In this document: positions 12,601 to 25,800 of the stretch, in pieces
How the letters are laid out: each line of letters begins with the position of its first letter
Position numbering within the stretch: position 1 is the first letter of the stretch
Origin: Malania oleifera
Taxonomy: Eukaryota; Streptophyta; Magnoliopsida; Santalales; Ximeniaceae
Direction of reading: 5' to 3'
DNA: 64,000 nucleotides
Assembly: GCF_029873635.1 (NCBI RefSeq)
Contig: NC_080420.1
Location: forward strand, 123,264,719 to 123,328,718
The notes under the pieces: model-generated
What the model was told of the DNA's origin: nothing
Database searches by the model: none
Seen by the model: the letters and a program-made list of their open reading frames with translations, nothing else
Position numbers and translations under genes: made by a program

Positions 12601-15600
12601 AGAGAAGAAAGTTGAGCAATTGGGTAAAGGTGTTCAGACTAATGCCTCTTGGAAGACTCCTGAGCATTTTGGAACAACTTCAAAGAGCCAACCTTCACAC
12701 AAATGCTTTAAATGTCGAGGTTTTGGACATCGAGTTGCACAATGTCCTAGCCAATTCATGGCTGTTGCAGAAAAAGAAGAAGAAGAAGATGATGATCAGC
12801 TCAAGTAGTTGAAGCTGAAACAGAAATTCCAAGTGATTTAGATGATGATGACAATTTGAGAACCTATTTAGTGCTTTGACATATGCTTTCTTCCCACAAG
12901 GTTAAAGAATGATGCAGGGGCAACATCAAGGTTCTGCAGCCATGGGAGAATTTAGAAGAAATAAAAGAGAGGAAGGAAAGGGAAGGGAGGAGAGAGGGGA
13001 TACCAAGGGGGAACTTACGTTCAATTCCCATTCAAATTCATCAACTGCTGTCTGGATCATGGCTTTCAAACACTATTTATAAGAAAGCCTCTAAACACAT
13101 GAAATTAAACACATACCCTTAAAACTACATTGCATTACAAACATACCCCTGGGTACACCCCAACATAAATAATCCTAATACAAGCAAACTACACATCTAC
13201 TTAAGCACAACTAACTAACTAAGCACATTTGGGGTTTCAGACCCAATAAACCATTCACCCTATTCTTTGACATAGGCCTCCTAATTGGGTCAAAATGATT
13301 CATCCTGCTTCTTGTTCTACATCAGGAACCATTAGATAAGACAGTGGCCAACCCAAAACACTACAACCCACCTTTGAGACAACTCCCAAACGCGCTCATT
13401 AAGCATATTAATAGCTGCAATACCGCTCTTCCCTATATTAATCTTAAGCCTAGAAACCTTCTCGAAAACATGGAGAAGAACCAAAATATTTAAAAAGAAG
13501 GGTCTATGGTTCTCTTAAAAAAAGGATAGTATCATCAGCAAACTGAAGGTGAAAACCCTAACCCCCTCCCTCCCCAACTTTAATCCTTTCACTAGAGCTC
13601 TATCCACAGCCCTACCCACCACCTTACTCAAAATATCAGCCACTAAAACAAACAAAAAAAAGGAGAGAGGGTCGCCTTGCCTAATCTCTCCTGTAACCTT
13701 AAACCAAGATTTAGGCTCACCATTCACTATTACCGAGTAGCTCATATTATGGAAGCAGCTTCTAATCCAATGATGCCATCTCTCTCCAAACCCCTTTCTC
13801 ACAAAAATCTTATCCAGGAAATTCCAACTCACTCTAAAGCTTTCGCAAATCCAATTTAAAAAATGAGTCATTCCTTCTTTCTTCTCTAAGTATCCTCAAC
13901 AACCTCATTGGTAACGAAAATGGCATCCACAATTTGCCTACCCCTCACGAATGCATTTTGACCCTTAGAGATAGTCCTATCAAGCACCACACTCAATCTG
14001 TTAGCTAAAACTTTAGTGATGATTTTATAAACACTAGGAACTAAACTAATAGGTTATAGTCTGACATCTTGATGGATTTACTCTTCTTCGGCGTCTTTAT
14101 TCTTCTTCGGAGTCAAAAGTTATGAAAGTGGATTGAAGTTTATACATAAAGAATTTGGAGTTGGAGGAGGAGAAACAGCAAGGTTTTATAACAAGGCAAG
14201 GTCTGTGCTCATGATGTGAAGTTAGCTGTTTCAAGGCATCTACCTGGTTATGTCCATATTTGTAAATCTCCATAAATAAATGACGCAGATTGTTTAGTTA
14301 TGTGCTCAGTCACTATTCTGTTTCATGACCCTCATTCTTATGCTCTTGTTTAATGCATACGTCATAATTAAATTATTTGAAGTGCAGTTTGAAAGAGAAA
14401 TTTATTTATAAACATGCATCTTGTAAAGCTGTTTGAGTACTGATGTACATAATAATATACTTATTGACAACTTATAGTTTAGGGCGCAGGCCCTAATCTG
14501 CAAGCTCCTGCAGCACCCAGGATGCATCTGTCCTCCCTAGCTCCTCATTGCCTCACATCTCCATTGTTATGTATAGGGATTTAGAAATGCATGTCCTTTA
14601 TATGGTATATTGATGACTTTCATTTTAGCTTATTAACATGTGCTATGAAAAGAATTTCGACATATGACAATAAAAATACACTGTGCAAGGTGGGGTAGAA
14701 GTGTCGCTTGAGATTTTTTTATTGGCTTCTCAATACATAGCAGACTCGGCATTGGTTGGGATGATTATAATTCACATGGACATATTTAATTTAATTTAAG
14801 CAATTAGAATTATTTAGTCAAGATTTAGATCGTTAAGTTTTAGGTTTTGCTTGGATTTATGAATGAATGAATGAATTAAGCATGCTTTGGATGAGTATGT
14901 ATGTAAGGATGTAACTAGGAAACACAGACACTTCTAGAAGCTCTAAGAAACTCCCGACATGTATCCTACATGTATCGGAAACTAATTAATTAATTTTTAT
15001 TTTTAGACATGGTTGAGACTCTTCCTAACATGATGAGAACACCTTGGGGACACTTCTTGCACCGAAACACTTCATTTTGTTGCCTCTTTAATTCTATTAA
15101 CAAAACCTAAAAAATGTTTTTTGAATTGAGAGATTTGATGTTGGAGTGGTTGGATTTTGAAGCCCTAGTGCCATTGCACCAACCTTGTAGAGCATCATCG
15201 GACCTCCTAGATCCTATAAGCATAGTAGTCAGGCACGCCAAGGCATGAGGCGGCGAGGCACACTGAGTTGTTGAGGCTTGTGCCTCACATGGGTTAAGGT
15301 GATGTGACCTTTAAGAGGCTCGCTGTGAGGCACACCTCACAAATGTTTACCTTATACTTTGCAATCTTCCCCTTCTCTTTTAATCTCAGCCATATTATTT
15401 GCGTGTGAGTATAAAAAGGGTTAAATGCACAATATAATAGTTAGTTTATCCTGCATCTGATATCTTTTAACCCTCAGCAAGTTAGCAGTCTCAAAAAAAA
15501 AAAAAAAAAGCCTCAACATCCCATGACACAGGTAGAGCTTCAATCAAAGGCCAACTCTCAAGCCTAAATTGAAGGAAAACTTGGTCTTTTCTCCATCTTC

Positions 15601-18600
15601 TTCTTCTTCTTCTTGATCAAGCAAGTCTCCTTTCTTCTCTCTTCTTCTTCTTCTTGGGTTGCATTAGGTAGTTGACAACCAGCGTAAAATTTGTCAGATC
15701 ACTATGATATGAATTCTTACCGAATATTTGTTGGGGTGTCCCCTACGAGCGACGCGTTGCACTTGAACCACCCGGGTGTAGTGAAAAGTGGGCGAGGTCA
15801 TCACCCTGAAATGACGTGCCGTGTCGGCGCCCGGGTATAGTGTCAAATATGTGAGGGTTCCTGCTTCATTCTGGACGTGGGCAGGTAAAGACATTAGTTC
15901 AGGAAACCAGGATTAGATTAGTAACTTGGAATATAGGGACACTTACAGGTAAAAGCATGGAAATTATGGATACAATGATCAGAAGAAGAATTAATATAAT
16001 TTGCCTTCAAGAAACTAAGTGGGTGGGGGAGAAAGCTAGAGAAATTGATAAATCAGGATTTAAATTTCGGTACACTGAAAAAGAAAAACATAAGAATGAG
16101 TAGGCATTATTATAGACAAAAACTTAAAAGATAGCGTTGTGGATGTAACTAGAGTAGGGGATAGAATTATAAATATCAAGATGGTATTAGGACAAGAGAT
16201 AATAAATATCATTAGTACTTATGCTCCTCAAATCGGCTTAGCAGAAAATCTTAAGGGACAATTTTGGGAAGATATGGATAGTATTATACAAGGCATACCA
16301 TGGACTGAGAAAATATTTATAGGAGGAGATCTGAATGGACATGTTGGAAGAGATAATAAAAATTATGAGAGGATACATAGAGCATATGGATATGGAGATA
16401 AAAATGAGTCTGGGGAGATGACCTTAGACTTTGGTATGTCATATGATTTTAGTATGATGAATACTTGCTTTAAGAAGAGAAAAGAACACTTAATAACCTT
16501 TAAAAGTGGACAAAATAGAAGTCAAATAGATATATTTTTTTTTAACTAGGAGGGTAGATCGTTTATTATGTAAGGACTGTAAAGTTTTTCCAGGTGAAAG
16601 CCTAACCACACAACATAGAGTCTTAGTGTTAGATATATATATTAAAAAATGGAAGAAAAAGGATAAAATAAACCAGTGTAAGAGAACTAGATGGTAGAAC
16701 CTAAAAGGAGAAAGTATAATAAAATTTAAAGATAAAATAATCAAAGATGGGGATTGGACCATAGAGGATGGGATAAATACAAATACTCTTTGTAATAGAT
16801 TAGCTAGCTCTATTAAAAAGATAACAAAAGAGATTCTAGGTCAATCAAGGGGAAGATTCTTGAATAGCAAAGAGAGTTGGTGGTGGGATAAAGATGTACA
16901 AAAAATCATAAAGACAAAAAGAAGTTGGTATAAAACTTGGCAAAAATGTAGAAACAGAGATAACTTTGAAAAATATAAGGAGGCAAGAAAAGATGCAAAA
17001 AAGACTGTTAGTGAAGCTAAATATAGATCATTTAATAGTTTGTAAGATAGATTAGGTACAAAAGAAGGGGAAAAAGATATATTTAAACTTGCTAAAGCTA
17101 GAGAAAGGAAGAGTAAGGACTTAGGAAATGGAAAATGTATAAAAAGTGAGGATGATATTGTATTGGTCAAGGATGAGGACATTAAAGAAAGATGGCGAAG
17201 TTACTTTAGTAAGTTGTTTAATGAAAACCAAATAGAAGGCTTAAACTTAGAATTGTCAAACGAGGAAAAGACTAAAAATATGAGATTTATTCGCAAAATT
17301 AGAGTTAACGAAGTTAAGTTTGCACTAAAAAAGATGAAAAATGGGAAAGTTATGGGACCAGATAACATTCCAATTGAAGTTTGAAAATGCTTAGGTGATA
17401 ACAGAATTATATGGTTAACTAATTTATTTAATACAATTGTAAAAACTAAGAAAATGTCAGATGAATGGAGGAAAAACACTTTAATACTTAGATACAAAAA
17501 TAAAGGAGATATTCAAAATTGTAATAACTATTGTGGAATTAAACTTATGAGTCATACGATAAAACTATGGGAAAGAGTAGTTGAACAAAGATTAAGGTTA
17601 GAAACGAAGATCTCAGAAAATCAATTTGGTTTTATGCCTGGGAGATCTACCACAAAAGCTATTTATTTTTTAAGAAGATTAATGGAAAAGTTTAGGGAAA
17701 AGAAGAGGAACTTGCATATGATATTTATTGATCTTGAGAAAGCATATGATAGGATACCTAGGGAGGTTCTATGGTGAGTTTTAGAAAAAAAAGGTGTATG
17801 TAGTAGGTGTACTGATGTCATTAAGAATCTGTACGATAGAGTAATGACTAGTGTAAGGACTATAGATGGAGAAACTATAGAATTTCCAATCACATAGGTG
17901 TACATCAAGGATCTGCTTTTGAGTCCTTATCTTTTTGCTTTAGTGATAGACCAATTGACTAAGAGTATTCAAAAGGAGGTTCCATGGTGTGTGTTGTTTG
18001 CAAATGATATTGTATTAATTGACGAAACAAGGGACGGAGTAGAGGCTGAGTTAGAATTATGGAGAGAAGTTTTGTAATCTAGAGGCTTTAGGATAGGTAG
18101 AAATAAGACAGAATATATGAAATGTAATTTTAGTAATGATAGGAGGAATATTGGAGACAAAGTTAAACTTGATGATGAAGAAATAAATAGAACTTGTAGA
18201 TTTCGATACTTTGGATATATTTTGCAAGCTGAATGAGAAATTGAAGATGATGTAAGGCATAGAGTTAAAGCAAGTTGGGTAAAATGGAGAAGTACTTCAA
18301 GTGTGCTCTGTGATAATAGAATACCCTTAAAATTAAAAGAAAAGTTTTATAGGACAGCTATAAGACCAGCTATGCTATATGGATCAAAATGTTGGGTGAC
18401 GAAGAAACAGAATATCCAAAAAGTAAAAGTTGCCAAGATGAGAATGCTTAGATGGATGAGTGGTATAACATTGAAAGATAAATTAAGGAATGAACATATT
18501 CGCGGTAAGTTAGGTGTAGCTCCTATAGAAGATAAGATAAGGGAGGGACGACTCAGATGGTATGGACACTTGCAACGTATGCCACATAGTGCACCTGTGA

Positions 18601-19814
18601 GGAAGAGTGACTTAGTTACTGTGGGGGGCAATTGAATGGGTAGGGATGGACCTAAAATAACTTAGGAGAAAATAGTAAGGATTTAATAGCATTGAATCTA
18701 TCAAAAGAAATGGTTCATGATCGCATAAATTGGCGTAAAAGGATTCATATAGCCGACCCCACCTAGTGGGACTAAGGCTTGGTTTTGTTGTTTTTGTTGT
18801 TGTTTTTTTATTTTTTATTTTTGCTGATTTTATTGAATTTCTTTTTCTCTACATATCTGCTCAGATGCTCTCAGACTTCTTTCTTTTTTTCTTCTTCTTC
18901 TGGTCTGCTGTGCTGCTCTCAGCCAGAGCTGCAAACCCCCTTTTTATTTTTTTATTTTTTTGGAATTTCTGCACCTTTTTTCCTGAAATTTCTGCTCTGC
19001 TACTACTTAAGTCTTCTTCTGTAATGCTCTGCTGCTCTAGGCCCCTATTTGTTGTTCTTTGTTTTTTTAATTTTCCTGTTTCATTTGGAAACTAAGCTGT
19101 TTTTTTTCGTGGAAGCATTTCTTTTCTTGGCATTTCAGCTTTTGTTATCTGGAATTTCAGTGAGAGTGGCAGTGCTGCTGCTTTTTTGCTCTTTTTTTTT
19201 TCGGTTTTTCTGCTGCTTATTTGTATTTCTATTTTGTGGAACTGATGGCCTGAACATTATATATTATTGAAAATTTGTCTTATAGTATTTATATTTATGT
19301 TCTAGTATTAAACAAGTTGACATTTTAAAATTCAAATATTAGTGCTAAGTTGTCTTCAACCAAGAATTCATTATAGAGGGTATTTTACAGACAATTTTAT
19401 TAAATGCGTGCCTCACTTTTAGGAGGCATGCCTTTGCCTTGTGCCTAGGCTCTAGATACCCTTTGAGCCTCATTGTGCCTTGCGCCTCGACTACTATATT
19501 TCGAAACCCCCCCCCCCCCCCCACTTTTTTTTTCTCTAAAGCAATTGCAATATGCCACTCTCTGTTAATCATTTTCTTTTATTTCCTTTTTTCTTTCTTA
19601 AATTTCCGGATGAGCCATGCCCATTGCCCGCATCAGCCCCACCCTTGAGTTGTTTTATTTATTTATTTATTTTTTGTCGGACCAATATATTCTGTAATAT
19701 TAATGTAGCTGATGATTGTACAAGTGTAGTTTGAAATGTGCATGCATGAATGGTGCTTACATTTCATTTTAAATCAAAATTACCACAATGTTTGTCATAT
19801 AAAAGGAAAACATG

Positions 19815-19859
<45 letters not shown>

Positions 19860-22800
19860 TAATTAACGTCGTTGTCCTGTTGTATCCTCAAATTTTTCAA
19901 AATTGTCATATCGCCATTAGTATTGTGTCGTATCTATGTCTTTTGTCAGTATTGGTGCTTCGTAGGTATACTTAAAGTACAAATATTTTAAATATATCAA
20001 GAAAGAATTTTTAGTCTAACTTGAGTTAATCTAACCTAACACCTTCAACATTTTTTTCTTCAACAGTCATATTCTCCCTATTAACACAATTTTTGTTGAA
20101 GAAATGAGATAATATTAAGATCTATCGATTTATTCTTCATCCATCATATTTGAAATTATTATGACATGAAAACAGATGGTGAAGTTTGATTCTGCACAAA
20201 GGCTGATCCTTGATATCAGGAGGGGGCTGTGGGGTGGGTGCTGTCTCCTGCCAATTTGGTGTTGCCTGCCCTGGGGGTGGGTGGGAAGGTTTCTGAAGGT
20301 TTGTCTTTGTTGGAGTTCCGGGATATCAGAAAAGAAGAAAAAAGCTTTAGACTAAGTGGCTATATGAGTATTGTGTGGAGCTGTGGATCACCCAAGAAAT
20401 TGGGAGAAAGCTTTTCTTTGTTTCTGTGATTGCTGTTTATGTTAAAGCTACTGTAATGACTTTAATCATCCATCTAAATTGCTTGTGTTGATTCATGAGT
20501 GGGCACCTGCAACTTCTCACCAAAGAGGCCACAACTGTTTCTGCAGAATTCCAGGCTGCTGAATGATGCAAAGAAAAATGAAAATGAGTTTTGGGCCTCT
20601 TAGCGTATCAAAGCATGTAATGCAAGCATCCTGGGTTAAAGCCTCACAGGGCTTCCCATTCTTCCCATTCTTGATTTAACATCACGATTAGAAGAATCTT
20701 GCCTCTCCAGTTGCAATTAACAAGAGAAAAAAAAACCTAGGAGAACAAATTAAACGAGAAGAGGAAAAAAAGTTCTAGAAGAAAAGGTCCCGAAACTATC
20801 CAAAGTTTAGAATCTTGAATCTCCCTGAATGTTGCCCAAAAACATATTTAATTTCGATACATATGCTCATCCAACCTGAAAACACTGAGAATATTAAAAA
20901 AAAAAAATTGTAGCAGAGGCACTTTTTCATCACTCCGCGCACCTTCATGCCTTCAGCTAATAGTGAGTGCATGAATTGCTGACTGCAGTTTTAGTGACGT
21001 AGAAGATGTTACTACTATTTTTCTAAAGTGTTGGTAATGTAGTGTTTGCTGCTTTTGGTATCAATACCAATTGTATTTTAATGTGTTTTGGCAGTTATCG
21101 TTTCTCCTCATGGAATGCGTGGCAGGCTTACTGGATGCTGTCCAAGTGATATTGTGAAACAAGTGTATTTCAGGTTGATTTATTTGTTTATCTATTTATT
21201 TAGTTATTCAACATTTTCCTTATACTTTTTGGTTCTTTAATTAATTCTTCCATGGGTATATTCTCCTCCTCTTTCTTCTACATGTGAACAGTTCTGGAAA
21301 GTGTAGGACTTCGTGTGGTGTCATTGGTCTACCATACAATGTTTCTCAAGGTTTTGGTTGCCAGCTGAGGGGGCAAAATTGTTATGTTGAAGTTACACTT
21401 GGCTGTCCCAGCGGTGGAAGTGAGAAAACACAAAACTCAAATTCTGTTAGGAATTTTTCAAATCATCAAATTGCTGATACTCAAGCAGTGGGAAGAGGTG
21501 TTCAGAGGGGATCTCCAGATCATTCTTTGATTTGTGAAAGAACATTTATTTATCCAACTGAGGCAGTGGTTGTCCCGGTCTTGCAAATGCCGTCTGCTAG
21601 ATCTTCTCTAAAAAGGTGAACTTGTTTTTCTGTGCCTATTTTCCATGTATAAACATTTGCAGGCATGCCATGGACCTTGGATTTTAAGGGTGTGCGTAAA
21701 TTTAGCTGAGCAGGTGTTGTGTGTTGAACTAACCCAGTGATGTGGCCATATCCAATACTATGAAATTATGTGAATGGGTTTTGTTAATGCTAATCTAACT
21801 ATTTCTCTTGTGGTACTCCATATCTTCTGAAATTGATCTTCTTCTCTCTCTCTCCCGCTCCCTTTCTCAAGGGATGTGTATGTGTGCATATCAAACTGGT
21901 CAGGTTGGTCAGGACCACAAGACAAGGGATCTGATGGTCTTAAGCTTAAATAATGATGCTTGCACTTTCTTATTCTCCTTTTTCTACTTTCTTTCTTAAT
22001 AAAATTTTCTTCTTTGTCTATAAAATAATAATAATAATAATGACAGTGTTTGCAAATTTGCAGGTTCTGGCTGCAAAATTGGATAGGCCCATCATTGTCT
22101 GGATCATCTTTTTTTATGTACTGGTTAGTCAAAATTTCAAGTTATCTATGTCAATGCATTACTTGAGAAAGTGTCGATTATATTTTCCTTTTACTTTAGT
22201 TGTAGGTTAAGGTTAATTACTTAATGCCGAATGGTTCCATATGTCATTTAAATGAAATTATATTCATATGTTCTTTTTATTGAGTGAATTATTGTGGATG
22301 AAAGTTATCTTTGTTACTTACGCATTGTTTGGCTCTCCAAGTCTCTATAGCTGATAAAAAGAAGAAAAAATAGCTGATTTTGGTTAAAAGTGTTCAACCA
22401 AAATACTGTTGGCAAGTTTAAAATGTCAGGGGGTGACAAAATAATGGGATGACAAGGAGGGAAGATAATGACTCTATAGGTAACTCCAGTTCTACAATCC
22501 TTTCCTCAAATTCAGATGCACAATAGAGGATCCCTCTAGTGTTTCCATGTTTGGCCTCAAGCTCTGTTGGCACGATTTGACCACGAACGCCTGGAGTTAA
22601 AAGAATCTTGTCTCCAGGGTTGAGAATGGAGATTTTACGCATGGTTCAGTTTATAGTTTGGTGATGATGTTCATGTTGGGATTTTATAATTTGGAGAAAC
22701 TCTTTACACTATTGAAAAAAAAAAAAAAAAATGCTTGGTGCACTCATTGAATTGATGCCCATGACTTAAAAGCTGTTTGGAAATTATTTAGGAAGTTCAG

Positions 22801-25800
22801 TTATAGTGTTTAAACTCAAAGAAGGATTATGATGGTCAATATTAGCCAATAATTTAATCTAGTGAATTCCTCCACTAAGTATAGGACATAAATGCAAGTT
22901 ACTTTTATGCAATAAAATCTAGAACATCCTGCTAGAAAACTTGGGTCATGAAAACATTATTAATTGCTGTAGATTGGAGGTGATTTTTTCCTGCAATATT
23001 GCATTACCGATTTTTATCATTTACTAATGTATGTTGATTCTTGTTGTTCTGTCTCTCTGCTTCTTTGTGAGTTGATGTTTAAATTTGCTCTTAGATCTTA
23101 TTTAAGTAGTCTTTTGTTTTGTTTTCTTTTACACTAGTTTGATTTCTGCTATTTCATCTTTCCTCTCATATTGTAGTTCCGATTTTTATGCCTTGGATGG
23201 ATCATGTATTGAAACCAATGGAAAACATGCACCACATGGTTATAATAGTAGCAGCAACAGTAATAGCAGCAGCATCAGCAGCATAACTAGCAGTTCCAGT
23301 GATAGTGATTGCAAGATGACCAGTGGCACTGGTGACCTTGAGGCAGATGCTGATTCATTAACATGCAGACAATCTGGTCTATCTTCTAATGATCAGTTGG
23401 AGAATGACTGCCTCAAATTGGTATTGCATTTTATTTATGTTCAGGAAAGAAATATTTTGCAGAGAATGTCTGTGTGCTTGTGTTTATTTCAATGTTTTAA
23501 AAGGCGAAGGCATAAGGCGAGGCATTTTACCCTCCGCGAGGTGAGGCGTAAGCTTCAAGGCATTGAGGTGTAAGCATTTTGGGACTTTATTTTTTAAAAT
23601 AATTAATAAATAAATTTAATTTATATATAGTACAAAAATGAGAAAAAATTTAGAATAATGGAGAAAACAAATAAAAACATAATTTTAAAATACACTGGCA
23701 GAGAGTCTCATGGGATTCTGCGATGAACAGCACTGGAGAGAGAGAGTTGAATACTCGAATTAGTTCGAGGAGAGACCTCAGACTGAGAAGAGACCTTGAA
23801 GCAGAGAGGCTGTAGGGGTCGCAGAGAGAGACGAGAGGCTGTAGAGGGTCACTGGAGAGAGATGAGAGGTTCAAATGGGTCGTTGGAGGCAGATGAGTGG
23901 TTGGAAGGGGTCGTCGATTGGCCGGAGAGAGACGAGAACATGGAGGAGTCTTTGAAGCCAGATACAAGCTTGGAAAGAGACGAGAGGTTTGAAGGGGTCA
24001 TTGGAGAGAGAGGAGATGTCAGAAGGGGTCGTCGACTCGTCGGAGAGAGACAAGAAGCTGAATGAGTCTTCGAAGCCAGATGCAAGCTTGGAAAGAGACG
24101 AGAGGTCTGAAGGGGTCGTCGGAGAGAGAGGAGATGTCAGAAGGGGTCGTCGACTCGTTGGAGAGAGACAAGAAGCTGGAGGAGTCATCGGAGAGAGACG
24201 GAAGCTAGGAAGAAAGAAAACTTTGTCGAGAGAGGGGGGGGGGTTTGATGCTCGTCAAAGCCCTATTAGTTCTTTTTCTTTTTTCTTTTTAAATATTTTA
24301 AATCAGTCTGCTCCCAAAAGGTGTACACCTTCCCATCTAAGGTGTAAAAGGTGCGCCTTTTGTTCTGAGGCTTATGCATTCTCCGTTGAGGCGTACGCAT
24401 TTTAGGATTTACGCCTTTCAAGTTATGCCTTAGGGCATTTTATGCTCAAAATGCATCAAAAGGCATACCTCATGAATGCCTTTTAAAACACTGGTGTATT
24501 TATCTATTTTTTGATAGAAAGAGAATACATATTAGAAGAAAAAAGGGCATGCGCAGAAAATCATACTAAGATGAGAGGAAACATACAAATAAAATAAAGC
24601 CGTTCCCTATCCCTCTTAACATTCCCAAAACAAGTACCCTTGAAACAGCCTGCATTCAAAGCTCGAAGAGATGCCAAAGATCATATCTTGTTGCTAAGCA
24701 AAGATACTTGCATTCCATTCCAATGAAATTCCTTCCTAACAGCAAAGTATACGCACCTCCACAAACAAACAGCAACATTAGTCCTCACAAATCTTATAAA
24801 AGAAATACTTTGTAGCTCTTCCACTGTCTTTGGATACACCCAAACCTCATTAAATAAGCCAAATTATCTATTCCATATTCCAGGTAAATGAAAAATGCAG
24901 AAATAAATGAGAAACAATCTTCGAACCGTTATAACACAAAAAACATACATTGGTGTACAATGCATTTGAAAGCCTTCTACTCAGTGGCATCTTGTTGGTG
25001 TTAACTCTATTAAGGGCCACCGACCCAATGCATCATCCTCATTCAGACTTGCCTTTCTAGTATTCTGCTTTATTTGTTGTCTATTTTTAGAATTCCAGCA
25101 GAGTATCTAGGAATATAGAGAGAGATTTTCTTTGGTCTGGGGTTTGAGAGAAGAAGGATCATTTGGTTAGTTGGAAGATTGCTTGTAGGCCCAAGGAGGA
25201 GGGGGGGGGGTTTGGGTTGTGGTAAGTTGGTGTATAAAAACATTGTTTGAAGAGTAAACAGCTGGGGCATTTTTCCTTGAGAGTGGAGAAATCACTTTAG
25301 CATGAACTAAATATAAATTTGTTTGGCAGTTAAATGGGTAGGATGCAAATATGGGTGGTATTCCTTTGAGTCTCCTTGGAGGTATATTTCACAGATCTAT
25401 TTTGTCTTTCTTCGCTACATCAACCTTTTTTTTTTTCCCTGCAGGTAATGGTTCTCTTATTTGTTTTCAGGAAGACCTTTGGTTGGGTGATCATGCACTT
25501 TCAGTTTTTTCCCCCAAGTCTATGTTGTCTCTCCTTGCCAAATGCTGAATTTATGTTTTCCTTTTTGATTTCTAGTGGGGATAATTTCTTTGGTTGTGTT
25601 TATTGGAGGGTTTTTGTCCATCCAATAGAAGAGATTTTCGTTCATAGATTCATTGTGGAATCACTCTTGTAAATCCTTTTTTTGAGCATTTGATTTGAGA
25701 AAACACATCTTTCTCGCTTCATCATTGTATTTGGAATGCCAAAGTTCCATCTTAAGGTAAAGGCTTCTATTTGGTTGGTCGTTCTTGATTGAGTTAACAT

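Larger units (their letters stand above)
15657..18812 (+). pseudogene. RTE-clade LINE, near full length, inactive
   Basis: The 5' leader GTTGACAACCAGCGTAAAAT is followed by an apurinic endonuclease in broken frames: [12 protein letters not shown] (15915), LQETKW (16003), [19 protein letters not shown] and SQIDIFF. Reverse transcriptase pieces follow: [35 protein letters not shown], a GVHQGSA-like box and [20 protein letters not shown], then [20 protein letters not shown] near the C-terminus. It ends AGCCGACCCCACCTAGTGGG and a TTG-rich tail, as RTE LINEs do. Frameshifts and stops split the ORF, and the catalytic FADD reads FAND, so this copy is dead. Confidence 0.88.
15221..19498. mobile_element. 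Putative inverted-repeat DNA element interrupted by an RTE LINE
   Basis: Left end CATAGTAGTCAGGCACGCC and right end GCGCCTCGACTACTATA are inverted relatives, and both lead into stretches full of AAGGC/GAGGC words (15221-15350, 19390-19490). Taking out the RTE copy leaves about 1.1 kb, like the hAT-like element at 23490. I see no target duplication, so the exact ends are uncertain. Confidence 0.45.

Noticed and set aside
18766..19270. Phe/Leu-rich frames that look like membrane proteins
   Set aside because: They come from T-rich sequence just after the RTE tail; low complexity, no start context and no family resemblance.
20590..20690. Possible second SINE with GGGTTAAAGCC as B box
   Set aside because: No A box, defined ends or target duplication could be found.
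21758..22132. 124-codon minus-strand frame
   Set aside because: Antisense to a MED13 exon and its intron, with repeats; no homology recognised.
23796..24405. Overlapping open frames on both strands
   Set aside because: By-products of the 118-bp tandem array in the hAT-like element.
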